Source: Rhizophagus clarus (taxonomy: Eukaryota; Glomeromycota; Glomeromycetes; Glomerales; Glomeraceae). From it: a DNA stretch of 64,000 nucleotides. Both the position numbers and the translations under genes were made by a program. Numbering within the stretch: position 1 is the first letter of the stretch; each line of letters opens with the position of its first letter. Location: NCBI GenBank assembly GCA_015698045.1, contig BLAL01000356.1, positions 2,170,001 through 2,234,000 on the forward strand, in the 5' to 3' direction. The notes beneath the pieces were generated by a model, which worked only from the letters and a program-made list of their open reading frames with translations, was not told where the DNA came from and did not search any database. Shown here piece by piece: positions 8,246 through 19,619 of the stretch.

Positions 8246-11200
8246 TTATACGGCTGTAAAATAAAAATTATTTTTTATCCAAATTCTATTTGTGGTATCA
8301 TGATTAGGTAGTTGGCACCTTTCTGAATTACAATTATGAATAAAATGTACTTTTTGAAAATTATCTATTACAGTAATTGGAAAAATGCGTCTCCATTTAT
8401 TTCCTGTTGCTTGAAGGCGGTAAAGTGGACATTTTAATACCGAACGTTCAGCTCCAGTATCCTCAAACCAATCTACAACAATAAAGGCATAATATTTGTC
8501 ATTATTACTTTTATGTCGAAAGATACCCTTGATAACTGCATAAGATTCTTCGTGATCTTCTTTATAAATTGTGATAAAATCACCAAGGTATAAGTAGACT
8601 TTTGAAAGGATACCACTTTCTTCTTCAAATGTATATGATGCCAATTTGTACCAATTAGTTGAAACATTCATAAGTGCTGCCTCAAATTTCATATCCACAT
8701 AAGATAAAAACAACTCAGTTTTAAAACTATGCAAAGTTAAGAGAAGTGAATCACGTTCCTGCTTTGACATTCTTTTTTTTAAGGAAATATTGGAAATAAA
8801 ATTTACCGGTGAAACAACTAAAATAAAGATCAGATACATGTGAAAAAATAAATATAAAGTATATATTATATTATATTATACTATTACTACTATCTTACCT
8901 TTTGTGTCATCATTATCTTGAGCTTGTTCTTCAATTGAATATTTATCCTCTGTAACATACCAGTTCAGAAATAATTGGCCAAAATTTGAATTTGTAAATC
9001 CAGTACAAGATCTATTAAATCTTGGATCTATACCACCATCTGCTAAATGTCAAATTGCAAATAGAGTATTGTAACGTTTTAATAAATCCAAATCTATGTT
9101 TTTGCAATTAGTCTTTGGTACCATTCCTTTAAATATACGATGAACCATTTCTTTTATACCCACTTGGGTATTAGTAAGTGTCCCAAAGGTTTTAGCATGC
9201 ATCAAAAGATGCATATTAACGTGTATATTCGGTAAATTAACAAAACTAACAAAAACCTATAAAAAAATAAAATAATATTAATTATTTAAAAATTATTTCC
9301 ATATTCTGAATTCCAAGTTCATAATTATACCTTTGAAAGGATTGAAAACTCTTCTTCAAGACATTGCTGTAATTCCTCATAGCTATCTGACGTAAATTCC
9401 CTATTAAATACTGTTCTCATAGTTTTTGCAATATGTACCCAACAAGCTATAATATTTTTTGGTACTAAGCTAATTCGAGATGCATTAATTCTTTGTTGAA
9501 TGGTAACTGCTTCATTACGCTTGAGACTTGATTCTTTTAAAAACTGATTTAGTAAAAATGGCATAATCATAGCTAATCTAAGTAGATCGGACATCATAAA
9601 ACTATTGTAATGAGAAATAGGATTAGGTAAACGAGACCACTTTTTTGGGATTTCAAAATTTTTCCAAATTTTGATAAAATCATCTTCTCCTTCTCGTGAA
9701 AATAATTCACAAGTTAATTTTAACAGCCGCCCAATCTTTCCCGCGGTGGCATGATAAACGTCCTGCGGAGTCTGTAGATGTTTTTCCCACTTCAATTTAT
9801 CTAAAATACTAGACGATGATCGTAAACCATATTCTGTACAAAGTTGGTCTCTTCTTGAAACTACAGATTCATGAGAAATTTTTGAAATTTCTTCATCTGT
9901 AATATGATGATAACGTAATGTTGTTATAATATCCTGATTATGAGCACTCCATGATCCTTTATCAATTTTACAGGTACGACAACCTTTATTTGCATTATGT
10001 CTAAATTCATTTTAAAAAATTTTAATAATTGTTACAAAATAATGTTATTAAAATTATTGATTAAATTGAGGATACCTCATTACTCCTGCCAAGTCGTTAC
10101 CTTGGGGTAGATCTGCTGTGACAACGCCTAAACCGGCAATTACCCATGCATCTTGTCCTTGAACAGTCATTATCTTCCCTTTCTCAAAATCTTTTATTTC
10201 TGAAACGAAAGGTACCATGAATTCGTTAAAATTTCTGCCAAACGGTACAAACCCGAGAACAAAATGATTTTTGATTAGCTTTCTTTGATGTGTTGGCATA
10301 TTGCCAAACTGTATATAGACGCCACCTAAAGAGTGATATACATTTCTAAATGTACCAAAATCATCATAATAAAGATCTAAAAATAACTTATAAACTGGCA
10401 TAGATGACGATGGTGGGTTTCTAATAGAAATGTAATCAGATGGGTGTAGGTATGAAAACTTTACGTCCCGAACACACCAATGGTCATTGCATTTATAAAT
10501 TATTTCGCTAATCCGTAATGAATCTTTGGGAATATTTTGATGCTGAAACGTCATCATTATAGCCGCTTTCTCTAAAATTTGAGGTCATTATGGTTAAAAA
10601 TGGTTCGTCCTGTAACCATACTTCCCCAGTAATAGAACGACGTTGTCTTGATAATTCTTTTAAATTTCCAGGTAAATCATTATAATTCAGGATTTTTTGA
10701 ACTCGTAACTTATAATATTCATCATTTTTCAAAATTGCTCTCAATCTTCCAAGTTTTTTTTGGCCATTATCTTGGTAGTAGATAAAATCACCAGATCAGT
10801 ACAAAACTATTTTATTAAAAGTAAATAATCAATGTTAATAAATCATAATTGTATCAAAATACATTATTTTATTACCTTCTGATATTAACATTTCATGTTG
10901 TCCAAAAAGTGGTGATTCACCCCATAAGTTTCCATGCCAAAATTCTGATTTTTTTTCGGAATCAATACCAGGTCCAAAATACATATGCTTCTTTAGCATC
11001 GGATTATTCAGAACACGCCATATAATTTCACTAATTAAGAGTTGATAGGAAAGCTTTGATCCTCGTGAAGTTGACGGAGTTTTTTTTGGTAAAATTTTAA
11101 GACTTTGTTGTTATTGGTAGGAGAGGAAGATGTTTCCTCGATAATTGAAATCTTCAGATATTTTTATCACATGGGTAGGCTCAAATTGAGGATTATGAAT

Positions 11201-11815
11201 GATATCGACAAGATCTTCATATGCTTTCGTAGAAACATTGTGCTTCTGAAGCCAACAAAATAGTGCCGTAGCCGTATAATTATTAAAGTACGGTGCAAAT
11301 TCACCATCACAGGATGGTATCTCGTCTTTATCCAAAGCTTCAATAATTTGATATATTTCTTCCTCTTCGCCATTACGTTCCTCTTCATCATTATTACGTT
11401 CCTCTTCCACTTCATTATCATCATTGTTACCTTCCCCTTCCTCCTCTTCATCATTGATTTCATTATCATCTACTTCCTCCTCTTCGCTATTGTAATCGTT
11501 GTCACTTTCTTCTTCCTCTTCAGTATCTGATGAATTTATATCATCTTGCGAAAATATCATCTCATCATTGTAGTGTTGAGGATTAATTGAATCATATGCA
11601 TTATCATCATCATTATTGTCTTGAAAACTTAAATTACCATCTTCATAATCATATTGAAAGTCCATGTCTTCGTTATCATTATCAGGTGAACGTACAGGTG
11701 AACGTATTGCTACTCTCTCGTCAGATTCTGTTGTCTCATTAGGGTTGCTGTAGGAAAACCGATTTCGAATTCGAATTGGTTTTATTGGTTCGATATGATT
11801 AAATCGTCTTCTCAT
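8246..11815 (-). pseudogene. tnp2-like transposase gene of element L, multi-exon, damaged
   Basis: At least five exons are readable: about 11,815-10,876 (basic start, then a long acidic tract); 10,797-10,070 with Y-K-L-F-L-D-L-Y-Y-D-D-F-G-T-F and G-N-M-P-T-H-Q-R-K; 10,010-9,332, beginning at a G-C-R-T-C pair after a GT-AG intron; 9,257-8,900; and 8,785-8,246, a BAH-like or tnp2-associated C-terminal domain. The D-D-F-G-T-F and C-x-x-C features suit tnp2-type (CACTA/Plavaka-like) transposases. Damage: TAA near 11,111, a possible TGA near 10,800, a frameshift near 10,550, and TGA near 9,050 in F-A-I-*-H-L-A-D. The enzyme would excise and insert the element; this copy should be inactive. The R copy lacks the central exons. 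Confidence 0.72.
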
Positions 11816-13135
11816 CTTTGTAAAAAATTTAAGATATTTTAATTTAGAATTTTATGATTCAATTAAAGCTTTAAATTATAAATACCTTTATATTATCAGC
11901 GTGTCGACAAAAAAAAAACCCAAAAAAAAAAGCAAAATAGTTGATCAATTCGGTTAAAATCAATGCCGATTTTGTTACATATCTGTACCAGGTCATTAGC
12001 CAATTATTTACGGTATTCTCAAAATGGAGTAAATTAAGTTCAAATTAAGTTCTAATTATCAGTATATATTGATGTTCCGATGCTGATATTGATGTACAAT
12101 TTTTTTAACTATAATGTAGTATACAAATCGGCAAAGAATTTTTATGTGGTAAGGTAGCGGTGAGAAGAATTTCTTTTTAAAAAAAAAATTTTATGTGATC
12201 ATATTCTTTTTTTTTTAACAATTCATTTAAGACCACCGATTGTCTTCTTATCTGTATTCACAATTTCACACATGGGATTATGTAAGGAAATTAAGAATCA
12301 CTTTTATCGATTTGTATACAGTTAGTGAGTTGATTTATAATAAAAAAAAATATATTTTTTTATTGATATAAAATATTTTCTATTGCTGATATACTTGTGG
12401 CCAACCTTATTAAAAATAATATTTCTTTTTTATAAATTGTACCTAAAATCTGAATTTATTGACTTAAATAATTCTTCTAAATCTGAAGAACATAACGAGT
12501 ATTCAAATCACATGATATATTCGAATCACATCCAATAATATTTGAATATCTAACAAATATTCAATCTTACTTTGTTAAACTTGATGATAACTAAATTACC
12601 ACAATAAAAAATTATTTTTTTATTTGCTATGCAAAATTAGCGTACCTATTCTTTGAATCGTCCTCCTTATTGCTCATTGTTATAGAACTTCGAATAGCAA
12701 TCGTCAATTAGCAAAGATAACTATAATGAAACAAACACTTAACCCTGTTTTTTGTAATAATGTAATAAAATATCTATACGCAAATGATATGCAGGATCTA
12801 TGATTACATTAAGATCATAAAAATTTGGGTAAAATTTTTATGAATTATTATAAGGTCCAAGAAAATTATATTTTTAAGACATGCTTTGAATAAATTAATA
12901 AATGGTGTAATCAAAAAAATATGCGTAATATATGTAGGATCTAAAGATGATTACATTAAGATCTATGCAAAATCGTAATATGGAGTTCAAGAAATAATAA
13001 TAAAATTTATTATAAATATGGAGCCTGTTCGCCATTTCACTCATTTTAAAATACTTTCTTTCTCTAATTAAATCAATTACTCTCAATTACTCGATTTTAT
13101 AATATTTTTTTTTTATTTCATAATAATATTAAAAA
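11816..13135. promoter_or_regulatory. Divergent intergenic region of L between transposase and Myb/SANT genes
   Basis: About 1.3 kb without a gene. It separates two divergently transcribed genes and therefore should hold both promoters. It is AT-rich with A/T homopolymers and several CATGATATAT/TTCGAAT-like partial palindromes (12,500-12,560). The R copy is nearly identical but carries the hAT insertion close to the transposase start. Confidence 0.5.
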
Positions 13136-13785
13136 ATGGCACAATTAAATACTGGGGCTTTACAGTGGCCAAACGACGCTACTCTCTCGTTAATTCAGTA
13201 TCGTCGATTGTATCAACAATTTTTTTGTACTACTGCCATTCACGATCAAAAGGTGATTTGGAACCATATATCGCAAAACATAAATAATGATCACCAAAAC
13301 TTCGCGCCGACAAAAAGACAGTGCAGGAATAAATAGAATGCACTAAAAAGTGGTTATGAAAATTTGAAAAGGTTATTGAGTGGAAATCTGGAAGGATTTC
13401 CTACCCACACACCAACTCTTCATGATGAACGTTTTCATGATGAGTTGTCAGATGAATTCTGGCTTGCTGAAAGTAACAATTTATTATTTAATTGATTTTT
13501 TTTATTTAATTTATTACATTTATAATTAACTAATTGTTTTATTTTAAGCACCGGTCTGCGCAGCGAGAAGAAATAGGGTAGATCGTAGGAGATATGAGTA
13601 TCGAGAGCGCAGGCGCTCTCGATCTCATCACCGTCATGAGCGCGGGCGCTCTCAATCTCATTACCGTCATGAGCGCAGGCGCTCTCGATCTCATCACCAT
13701 CACGAGCGCAGGTGCTCTTGATCTTATCACCGCCATGAGCGCAGGCGCTCTTATTCTCCTTACCCCCATCATTGACACCGTCATT
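13136..13785 (+). pseudogene. Myb/SANT-RS protein gene, L copy (nonsense-bearing)
   Basis: Exon 1 (13,136-13,472) encodes a trihelix or Myb/SANT-like DNA-binding segment (Q-W-P-N-D-A-T-L, K-V-I-W-N-H-I, K-R-Q-C-R-N-K-x-N-A-L-K). Exon 2 (from 13,549, after a GTAACA...AAG intron) encodes repeated E-R-R-R-S-R-S-H-H-R-H units. The copy has TAG at 13,334-13,336 where R has TGG, and a TGA in the repeat where R has CGA, plus a 12-nt insertion. The intact version is in R at 29,504-30,110. The likely role is binding of element DNA next to the transposase, as for accessory proteins of CACTA and Harbinger elements; this is inference. Confidence 0.7.
13597..13765 (+). repeat. 33-bp GC-rich minisatellite of hairpin units
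   Basis: Five units of a 33-bp repeat, each with the inverted pair GAGCGC-AG-GCGCTC. It is a GC-rich island in very AT-rich DNA and codes the E-R-R-R-S-R-S-H-H-R-H repeats of the Myb/SANT-RS protein. R has four units. Reverse-frame ORFs across it (Ala/Ser/Gly-rich) are by-products. Confidence 0.8.
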
Positions 13786-14073
13786 AAAACAATTTTTTTT
13801 TATCATTTTACCCTTTACTATTTTCTATTTTTTTTTTTTATTTTTATATTATAAATTTTTATTTTATTTTCATTTTTATATTTTATTATATATATATATT
13901 TTTGATAATAAAATTCTAATTACAATGTCAAATTTAACATATATTATTCGTGTTTGTAATACAATAAATTGTATTACAATAAATTACAATGGTCAAATTT
14001 AAAAATATTATTCGTGTTTGTAATGTTTGTAATACAATAAATCAGCGTTAAAATATTACTTCTCACTCCTTTT

Positions 14074-14292
14074 TTATAAAAATGGGAATTTAAAACGAAA
14101 TATTCCATTAATTTTTCTCACTCCCTTTTCCATCATAATTCTTTCGATATTTTCAACTGATTCTGCATTCCTCACGATGTCGAGATCATGTATATTTTCC
14201 AATTGTGTACTGTTATCATAATTTACAATAACCAAGATTTCATATTTATATTGTAAGGATGCAGTACGTTTTTTTTTCTTTTCTATATCCAT
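14074..14292 (-). CDS. Small ORF of element L, 72 aa, divergent to the accessory gene
   Basis: ATG at 14,292 lies 28 bp from the divergent ATG at 14,321. The protein starts with a lysine run and then has mixed charged sequence (V-I-V-N-Y-D-N-S-T-Q-L-E) and ends on a hydrophobic tail. I recognise no domain. The same ORF is present in R around 28,999-29,217 but has a changed A-run that breaks the frame, so only L keeps it open. It may be a genuine element gene or a by-product; confidence is modest. Confidence 0.4.
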   Translation of the reverse strand: MDIEKKKKRTASLQYKYEILVIVNYDNSTQLENIHDLDIVRNAESVENIERIMMEKGVRKINGIFRFKFPFL

Positions 14293-14320
14293 ATTTTTTT
14301 GTTTATATTTTCCTGATACT

Positions 14321-15962
14321 ATGTCTAAATGTAAATCATCTGAAAGTAAAGAAATAGAAGTTAGAACAGGTATATATATTACTTTTTTTAATAAGATTTG
14401 CTTATATGTAAGGATAATAAATAGTAAAATACCAAAAATATATATGAAAGGACTGAAAAAAAGTCAAAACAACTCAGGACAAATTGGTATCGCGAAAAAG
14501 AGAAGAGATATAGACATTGAAGAGGCGAATGAATTAATGTCAGGTAATATTAATATGTGTAGACTTTAATTCATTGATATTAATCTAATTAAAACAATTG
14601 CAATGATATATTACATATAGGTGTGCGTGTCAATAAACCAAACGTAATAGTTGAAGAGGGAGTAAGGGACAAAAGTGATGAGGATTACGATAATGATGAT
14701 GATGATGATGATGAAGGAGATGATAATGGCGAAGAAGCAGATGAAATTCCAGAACAATTTCGAAAGCATTCAAAATTGGAAATAGTTAACTGGCTTGTCA
14801 AACACCCTGAAATCTTACGACTCGCAAATGAAATGAACGAATCATCAGATGTTGTTGAATCAAAAAATAATGAAGTTAGTATTGAATCAATATGGTAATA
14901 TTTATTATGTTTAAATCATTAAATAATGCGTCTTCTAATGTTTTAGGATAAAATCTGACTCTGGGATGAGTCAGTAAAATGTCTATTCCTGCGCATGAGG
15001 AATCCAGACAATAAGGTTCTTGATGACCTGATCGTAAAGATTTTCCGAATCAAGATATATATTAGCGAGGCAAAAAGCTATCTTGAACGTACTCGTAAGT
15101 TCCTTACAGATTTCAGGAATAAATTCAATCAAAATATTTTAAGCTTTGTAGAAGAATATAAAGAAATAAGAAACAGCAGGTATATGTTTAATTGTTTTGT
15201 TGGCAATAAATAGTGCTGTAATTGTATTATTATTAATTAATGAATAAAATAGAGGTACCACTGGAAATATATCTCAGAAAGAGATTAAAGAATATGTTGA
15301 CGAAAGTGTTGCACAAAAAATTTTAAGCAGACAACTTGTTGCCGTAAACATTTCAGAATTAATTAACAATGGAGGTTTGGTTACATTAGTTGATTTCGTT
15401 AGAGAAGCTGTCAGAATCTTGTGGAATGGTAAAAATTTAGCTGCTATTAAGGCGTTAGATAGAATGACAAAGGAATTATCTATACCATCAAGAAGCGGTA
15501 GTAACATCGTTAATTCTTTATCGGTAAGTTATTTTATTTATAATGTCCTTTAATCATACATAGTATTAATAATGTTAAATTATACATAGTTATAAAATCT
15601 TTAGTAAAAGCTCATGCCTAATTTTTTTATAAAATTATGTATTTTATAACGATAATAAATTTAGTAAGTTTTTACGAGTGAATTGACCATTATTCTAAAC
15701 ATCACACCTTAATGTTTTTAATTAAAAAAAAAAATTTGGGAGACGTTTAGATTACTCTTTGTATAAATAAATTTATAAATAATTTTGTTAATAAATTATA
15801 ATTCAGTTCTCTCAACTATTCTATTGACTTCCATTCTTATCACTTTTCCACATTTCATACAAATAATTTGACAGTCTGCTTTTTAATTACTTTTTTTGAT
15901 TTTTTACAGCAACAACTCATCAATAATTTGGAACAGGTAGCATTAGTCGTATCAAAGATCTA
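14321..15962 (+). pseudogene. Accessory gene of element L, six exons, one in-frame TGA
   Basis: Exons read about 14,321-14,369; 14,450-14,540; 14,621-14,896 (acidic Asp run, then helical L-E-I-V-N-W-L-V-K-H-P-E); 14,947-15,179 (R-N-P-D-N-K-V-L-D-D-L, long helices with many Lys/Arg); 15,251-15,523 (Y-V-D-E-S-V-A-Q-K-I-L-S-R-Q-L); and 15,910-15,962, ending at TAA. Introns are short GT-AG. A TGA at about 14,956 in exon 4 is the one break. No catalytic motif is seen; the helices suggest a structural or DNA-binding partner of the transposase. The R copy is cut by element C after exon 3 and has a 5-nt loss in exon 1. Confidence 0.6.
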
Positions 15963-16149
15963 AATTTTCAATACGATATTTGAAATATCAATTAAAAAAA
16001 AATTTTATTTCTTTTTTGTACGAATTTTACAATAATAACTATTATGATACCACTACTAGCTAAAAGCAAATGTGTATAATTAAATTATACTTTTTTTAAT
16101 TAGATTACAAATTATTAAAATATTTCAATTTAATATTGAACTAAACGAT

Positions 16150-16865
16150 CTGAAAATATACTATTTATTGTTTAACTATATCAAAATGATGTTGATACGT
16201 TCGTTATATTGCCAATATTGATATGATGTTAATTTGATATTTATAAAATGATGTTTTTACGATGTCGTATTCATACTTAATGCATATCGATACAATATCA
16301 TATCAATATCATGTTTGTTTCATATTTTTTAAAAATTTTATTATTGTTTAATTATATCAAAATGATATCAATTCGTTATATTACCAATATCGAATTGATG
16401 TTGATTTGATATTTATAAGATAATGTTTTATAATATCGTATTGATACCAAATACATATCAATACGATATTATATTGATATCGTTTTTGTATCACATTTTT
16501 TAAAAATTTTATTATTGTTTAACTATATCAAAATGATGTCGATTCGTTATATTGCCAATAGTGAATTGATGTCGATTTGATATTTATAAGATGATGTTTT
16601 TACGATGTCATAATAATACTGAATACATATCGATACGATATTATATTGATATCGTGTTTGTTTCACATTTTTTTAAAAAATTATCATTGTTATAACAATA
16701 TGAATATGATATCGATTAGATATTTCTTTAAGTAAATATCTTTACGATATCATTTTGATATATCCAATCAATAATGTATCGATATCATTTTGATATCATA
16801 ATGATATCATTTGCAAATCGATATTGTTACGATGTATATTTAATATCATTACAATATCAATTCGT
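16150..16865. repeat. Subterminal array of ~170-bp units, right end of L
   Basis: Four units, recognisable by TTTTATTATTGTTTAACTAT or close variants near 16,165, 16,340, 16,510 and 16,680, with many ATATCGATACGATAT-like partial palindromes. It sits just inside the right end of L (16,896) and mirrors the function expected of the 74-bp array at the other end, although the unit differs. Confidence 0.7.
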
Positions 16866-17316
16866 CATTGTTTAGAATTTTTAAGTTTCTGTAAAGTATA
16901 TAAATTATACGATTTTTTTCTCTTCTATCTTTCTTATATACAAATCCACCTTGTAACATATTTTTTTCTATCTCTACCTGATATGCAAAGGCTTTTTCTT
17001 TTTTATCGGCCAAATCCAAAAAATCTTTGTATAACTTTTTTTTTATAATAACTCCTCTATTTGTACCTGAATATTTAATATAAGCATGATCTAATTCTTC
17101 CTTACTATTATAATCTACTACAGCTTTCCAATAGTCTTCTTCAGCAAGCTGATCAAGATGATATATGATGTTACGAGCAATTTCATGTATCTGAAATATA
17201 TCTGTTCTCTCGATTGAAGCATTTACAGTGTGGCTAGTTTCCTTGATTGGAGCATTTAGCCAATTTTCTACCCATTTTTGGGATACATCTAAGAATGTAG
17301 CAATGTCAGTATACAT
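16849..17316 (-). CDS. Polinton ORF, C-terminus altered by the L insertion
   Basis: The 155-aa ORF now runs 16 codons into the end of element L. Without L the frame would end at or close to the insertion point, giving about 140 aa. The N-terminus has D-V-S-Q-K-W-V-E-N-W-L-N, an HTH-like helix pair; the middle is acidic and aromatic (E-E-D-Y-W-K-A-V-V-D-Y); the end is Lys/Arg-rich. I do not recognise the family. It lies just downstream of the integrase on the same strand, 112 bp from its stop, so the two may be co-transcribed. Function unknown. Confidence 0.55.
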   Translation of the reverse strand: MYTDIATFLDVSQKWVENWLNAPIKETSHTVNASIERTDIFQIHEIARNIIYHLDQLAEEDYWKAVVDYNSKEELDHAYIKYSGTNRGVIIKKKLYKDFLDLADKKEKAFAYQVEIEKNMLQGGFVYKKDRREKNRIIYILYRNLKILNNDELIL

Positions 17317-18608
17317 TTTTTAATATATAATGGATATGTTTAATTTCGAATATTTATTATATGATTTACTTTATTATAGCCTTATCTTTAATTACAATTT
17401 TAGGATTTTTTGAAAAAAAAAATATAACCTATTTTGTATTATTATAAATGTGTACTAGATTGGGAACGTCTTCTTGTAATCTATCAGCTGACTCCCATGT
17501 AGATTCGTCTTCTGGATAGCGCTTCCATTTGACTAAGTATTGGAGCTGACCCTTTCTAGTACGGTAGTTGAGAATTTTCTCAGGTACATATCTTTCTGGC
17601 TGACCTCTTATTACTGAATCAGGTGGAGGCTTTTCGTTGATAGGAATGACTTGCAGTTCTTTTCTAGTATATGCACATCTAGATACTCCTAACCTGCCAT
17701 GTGATCCATCAAGTAGATATGTAGGCGGTTGTTCAGGAGAAAGGATAAGTTTTTTAATTATACGAACCTTTGGATCCCATTTAATATCTCCTGTTCTAAA
17801 CTTACCATGTATTTTTTTTCCAAGTACTGATATAGGTTCAAGAAGTTTGGTTCAAACTAGTGTCTATTCTAGTAGTAACTCTGTATTTTTATCAATTTTA
17901 GGTGGACCTTCTGGGATTTTAGGTGGATCTTTTTGCCACTGTTCATCTACTAATCTTACTATATCATGGAAGTCTTCAGACCATTCTACTGATGCCTCAC
18001 CAGTTTTTAGTTCCTGTGCTGTCATTCTTCTGAAAAGCAGTTTTTCTATTCCCTGAATTGCTCTCTCTGCAAATGATTGCTGTTTATGACGTTCAGGTTC
18101 TCCAAATCTCATCATAACTCCAATGCTATTAAGGAAAAAATCACGTATTTGTGAATTGGTAAATTCTGAACCAGAATCAGTTTCTAGTCTATGGGTAGGA
18201 GGTTGGATATGACCACGTCCATATATTTTAATAAATGCTTTTAATACACTATTAGCTGTCTTATTTTTGATAGGCTCAGCATCTACTCATCTTCTGGATA
18301 TTTCTACTACTACGAGAAAATAATGGTATCCTTTGGGATCTATAAGCATTTCTGCTAAATCAGACTGCTGAGTAGCATTTTCTTTCCAGACGATTACTTT
18401 TGGACGTTCAGATCTTTTTTCTTTAGGAGGTCTTTGATAGATGTTATAATGCTCTTGATCTTTAAGAAGACGTGCTGGTACCCCTGATAGGTTATAAAAT
18501 TTGTAATACCTCTCTAAAGGGGTCATATTGTTTAAAATTAAAGATTTACTTCTAAAATTCAAATTTGTGGTCATGACAGAGATATATTGTGTAAAGTGTA
18601 AAAAGAAG
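16897..18608. mobile_element. Maverick/Polinton, right part (between L and element C)
   Basis: This segment continues the Polinton of 1-6,273 after the L insertion. It holds the ~140-aa ORF and the integrase. It stops at 18,608, where element C begins, only 34 bp upstream of the integrase start, so the Polinton terminal repeat expected beyond the integrase is missing. Confidence 0.75.
17429..18574 (-). pseudogene. Polinton DDE integrase with C-terminal chromodomain; three in-frame stops
   Basis: One continuous 381-codon frame, interrupted by TGA at 18,287-18,289, TAG at 17,864-17,866 and TGA at 17,852-17,854. The retroviral-type catalytic triad can be followed: D in Q-S-D-L-A-E-M, D in L-E-T-D-S-G-S-E-F, E in F-A-E-R-A-I-Q. 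A chromodomain follows near the end (E-K-I-L-N-Y-R-T-R-K-G ... Y-L-V-K-W-K-R-Y-P-E-D-E-S-T-W-E), as in Polinton integrases. It would insert the linear element DNA into the host genome, perhaps steered by histone marks. No frameshift occurs, only nonsense codons. Confidence 0.85.
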
Positions 18609-19040
18609 CACAGGTCGAATGAAAAAAAATCGTCAAAAATCGGCAGTCTGATTTTTAACCGATTTTTGGATATATTTGTCTGATTTGTAGCTTTTTAAAG
18701 CCGATTTTATGGCGCGAATTGTTTGTGATCGGAAATACGTTATTTATGAACAAAAAATCAGAATGCCGATTTTGGCAGATTTTGCGAAAATTGGCATTCC
18801 GATTTTAAAATAAACATGTCGATAGCTAAAAATAAGACTGCCGGTTTATAGCTATATTTGTCCTATTTATGGCATTTTGCTGCCAATTTTATGGCACGTA
18901 TTGTTGGCAATCAGAAATTCTTTTATTTTTATCGACATAAATCGGAATACCGTTTTAAAATTATAATTGCCGATTCTCGCAAAATCAGAACGCCGATTTT
19001 TAAATAATCATGCCAAATCTCCTAAAATCGGATTGCCAAG
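18609..19040. repeat. Left subterminal repeats of element C (CGGCA words)
   Basis: Many copies, in both orientations, of TGCCGATTT, AATCGGCA and close variants within 430 bp of the terminus. These are the likely binding sites for the element's transposase or accessory protein, as known for CACTA subterminal repeats. Confidence 0.7.
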
Positions 19041-19044
19041 TTTA

Positions 19045-19265
19045 ATTCAGTATAAACATTTCAAAAATAGTTTATGCCGATTTATATATCGGATCTTTCT
19101 ATTATCGATTTTCTCATAATTCATAATTACTATTATTGTCCGGTTTTTTAGCTCGGTATAAACATTTCAAAAATAGTTTATGCCGATTTATATATCGGAT
19201 CTTTCTATTATCGATTTTCTCGTAATTCATAATTATTATTATTGTCCGGTTTTATTTTATTTTTC
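19045..19265 (+). repeat. Tandem duplication of a ~112-bp unit
   Basis: GTATAAACATTTCAAAAATA ... TTGTCCGGTTTT occurs at about 19,045-19,152 and again at 19,157-19,262 with only two or three differences, so the duplication is young. It is followed by TAT/TTA microsatellite (19,290-19,440). Confidence 0.8.
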
Positions 19266-19619
19266 CATTTTCGATAATTGATTTATATTTAATATTTAAT
19301 ATGTATGATATATAATATGTATGCTATTATTTTATAATATATACTGCAATTTATGATATATTTATTATTATTATATTATTATATTGTCCATATTATTATT
19401 ATTATATTACTATATTGTTCTTATTATTATATTATTATTATGTATAGAATGTTTATATAAAATATATTAAAATCATATTTTACTTATAAATGGCTATAAA
19501 ATAACCAAAAGAGATTAATAGGATAGAAACGATATTAGAGAGTTAATTTATAAACAACGGAATTTAAATCACTCAAAATACAAGCAGTTGATTTTAAATG
19601 ATGAAACAAATACCTAAAT

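Larger units (their letters stand above)
6274..16896. mobile_element. Element L: complete 10.6-kb tnp2-type DNA transposon inserted in the Polinton
   Basis: The left end starts CTTTACTGAAACTT and the right end finishes AAGTTTCTGTAAAG, inverted with one mismatch over 14 bp. They are flanked by TA on both sides (TATA also fits). Removing the element rejoins two Polinton halves and gives the interrupted minus-strand ORF a stop right at the junction. Inside are a tnp2-like transposase gene (minus), a Myb/SANT-RS gene (plus), a small ORF (minus) and a six-exon accessory gene (plus). Each end carries a different tandem-repeat array (74-bp units left, ~170-bp units right). A second, inverted, truncated copy R lies at 28,369-36,859. 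Superfamily is probably CMC/CACTA-like; TSD length is not decisive. Confidence 0.8.

Noticed and set aside
13594-13854. Ala/Gly/Leu repeat ORFs (and the matching one near 29,300-29,720)
   Set aside because: They are other-frame shadows of the 33-bp minisatellite; the RS frame is the one continuous with the Myb/SANT exon.
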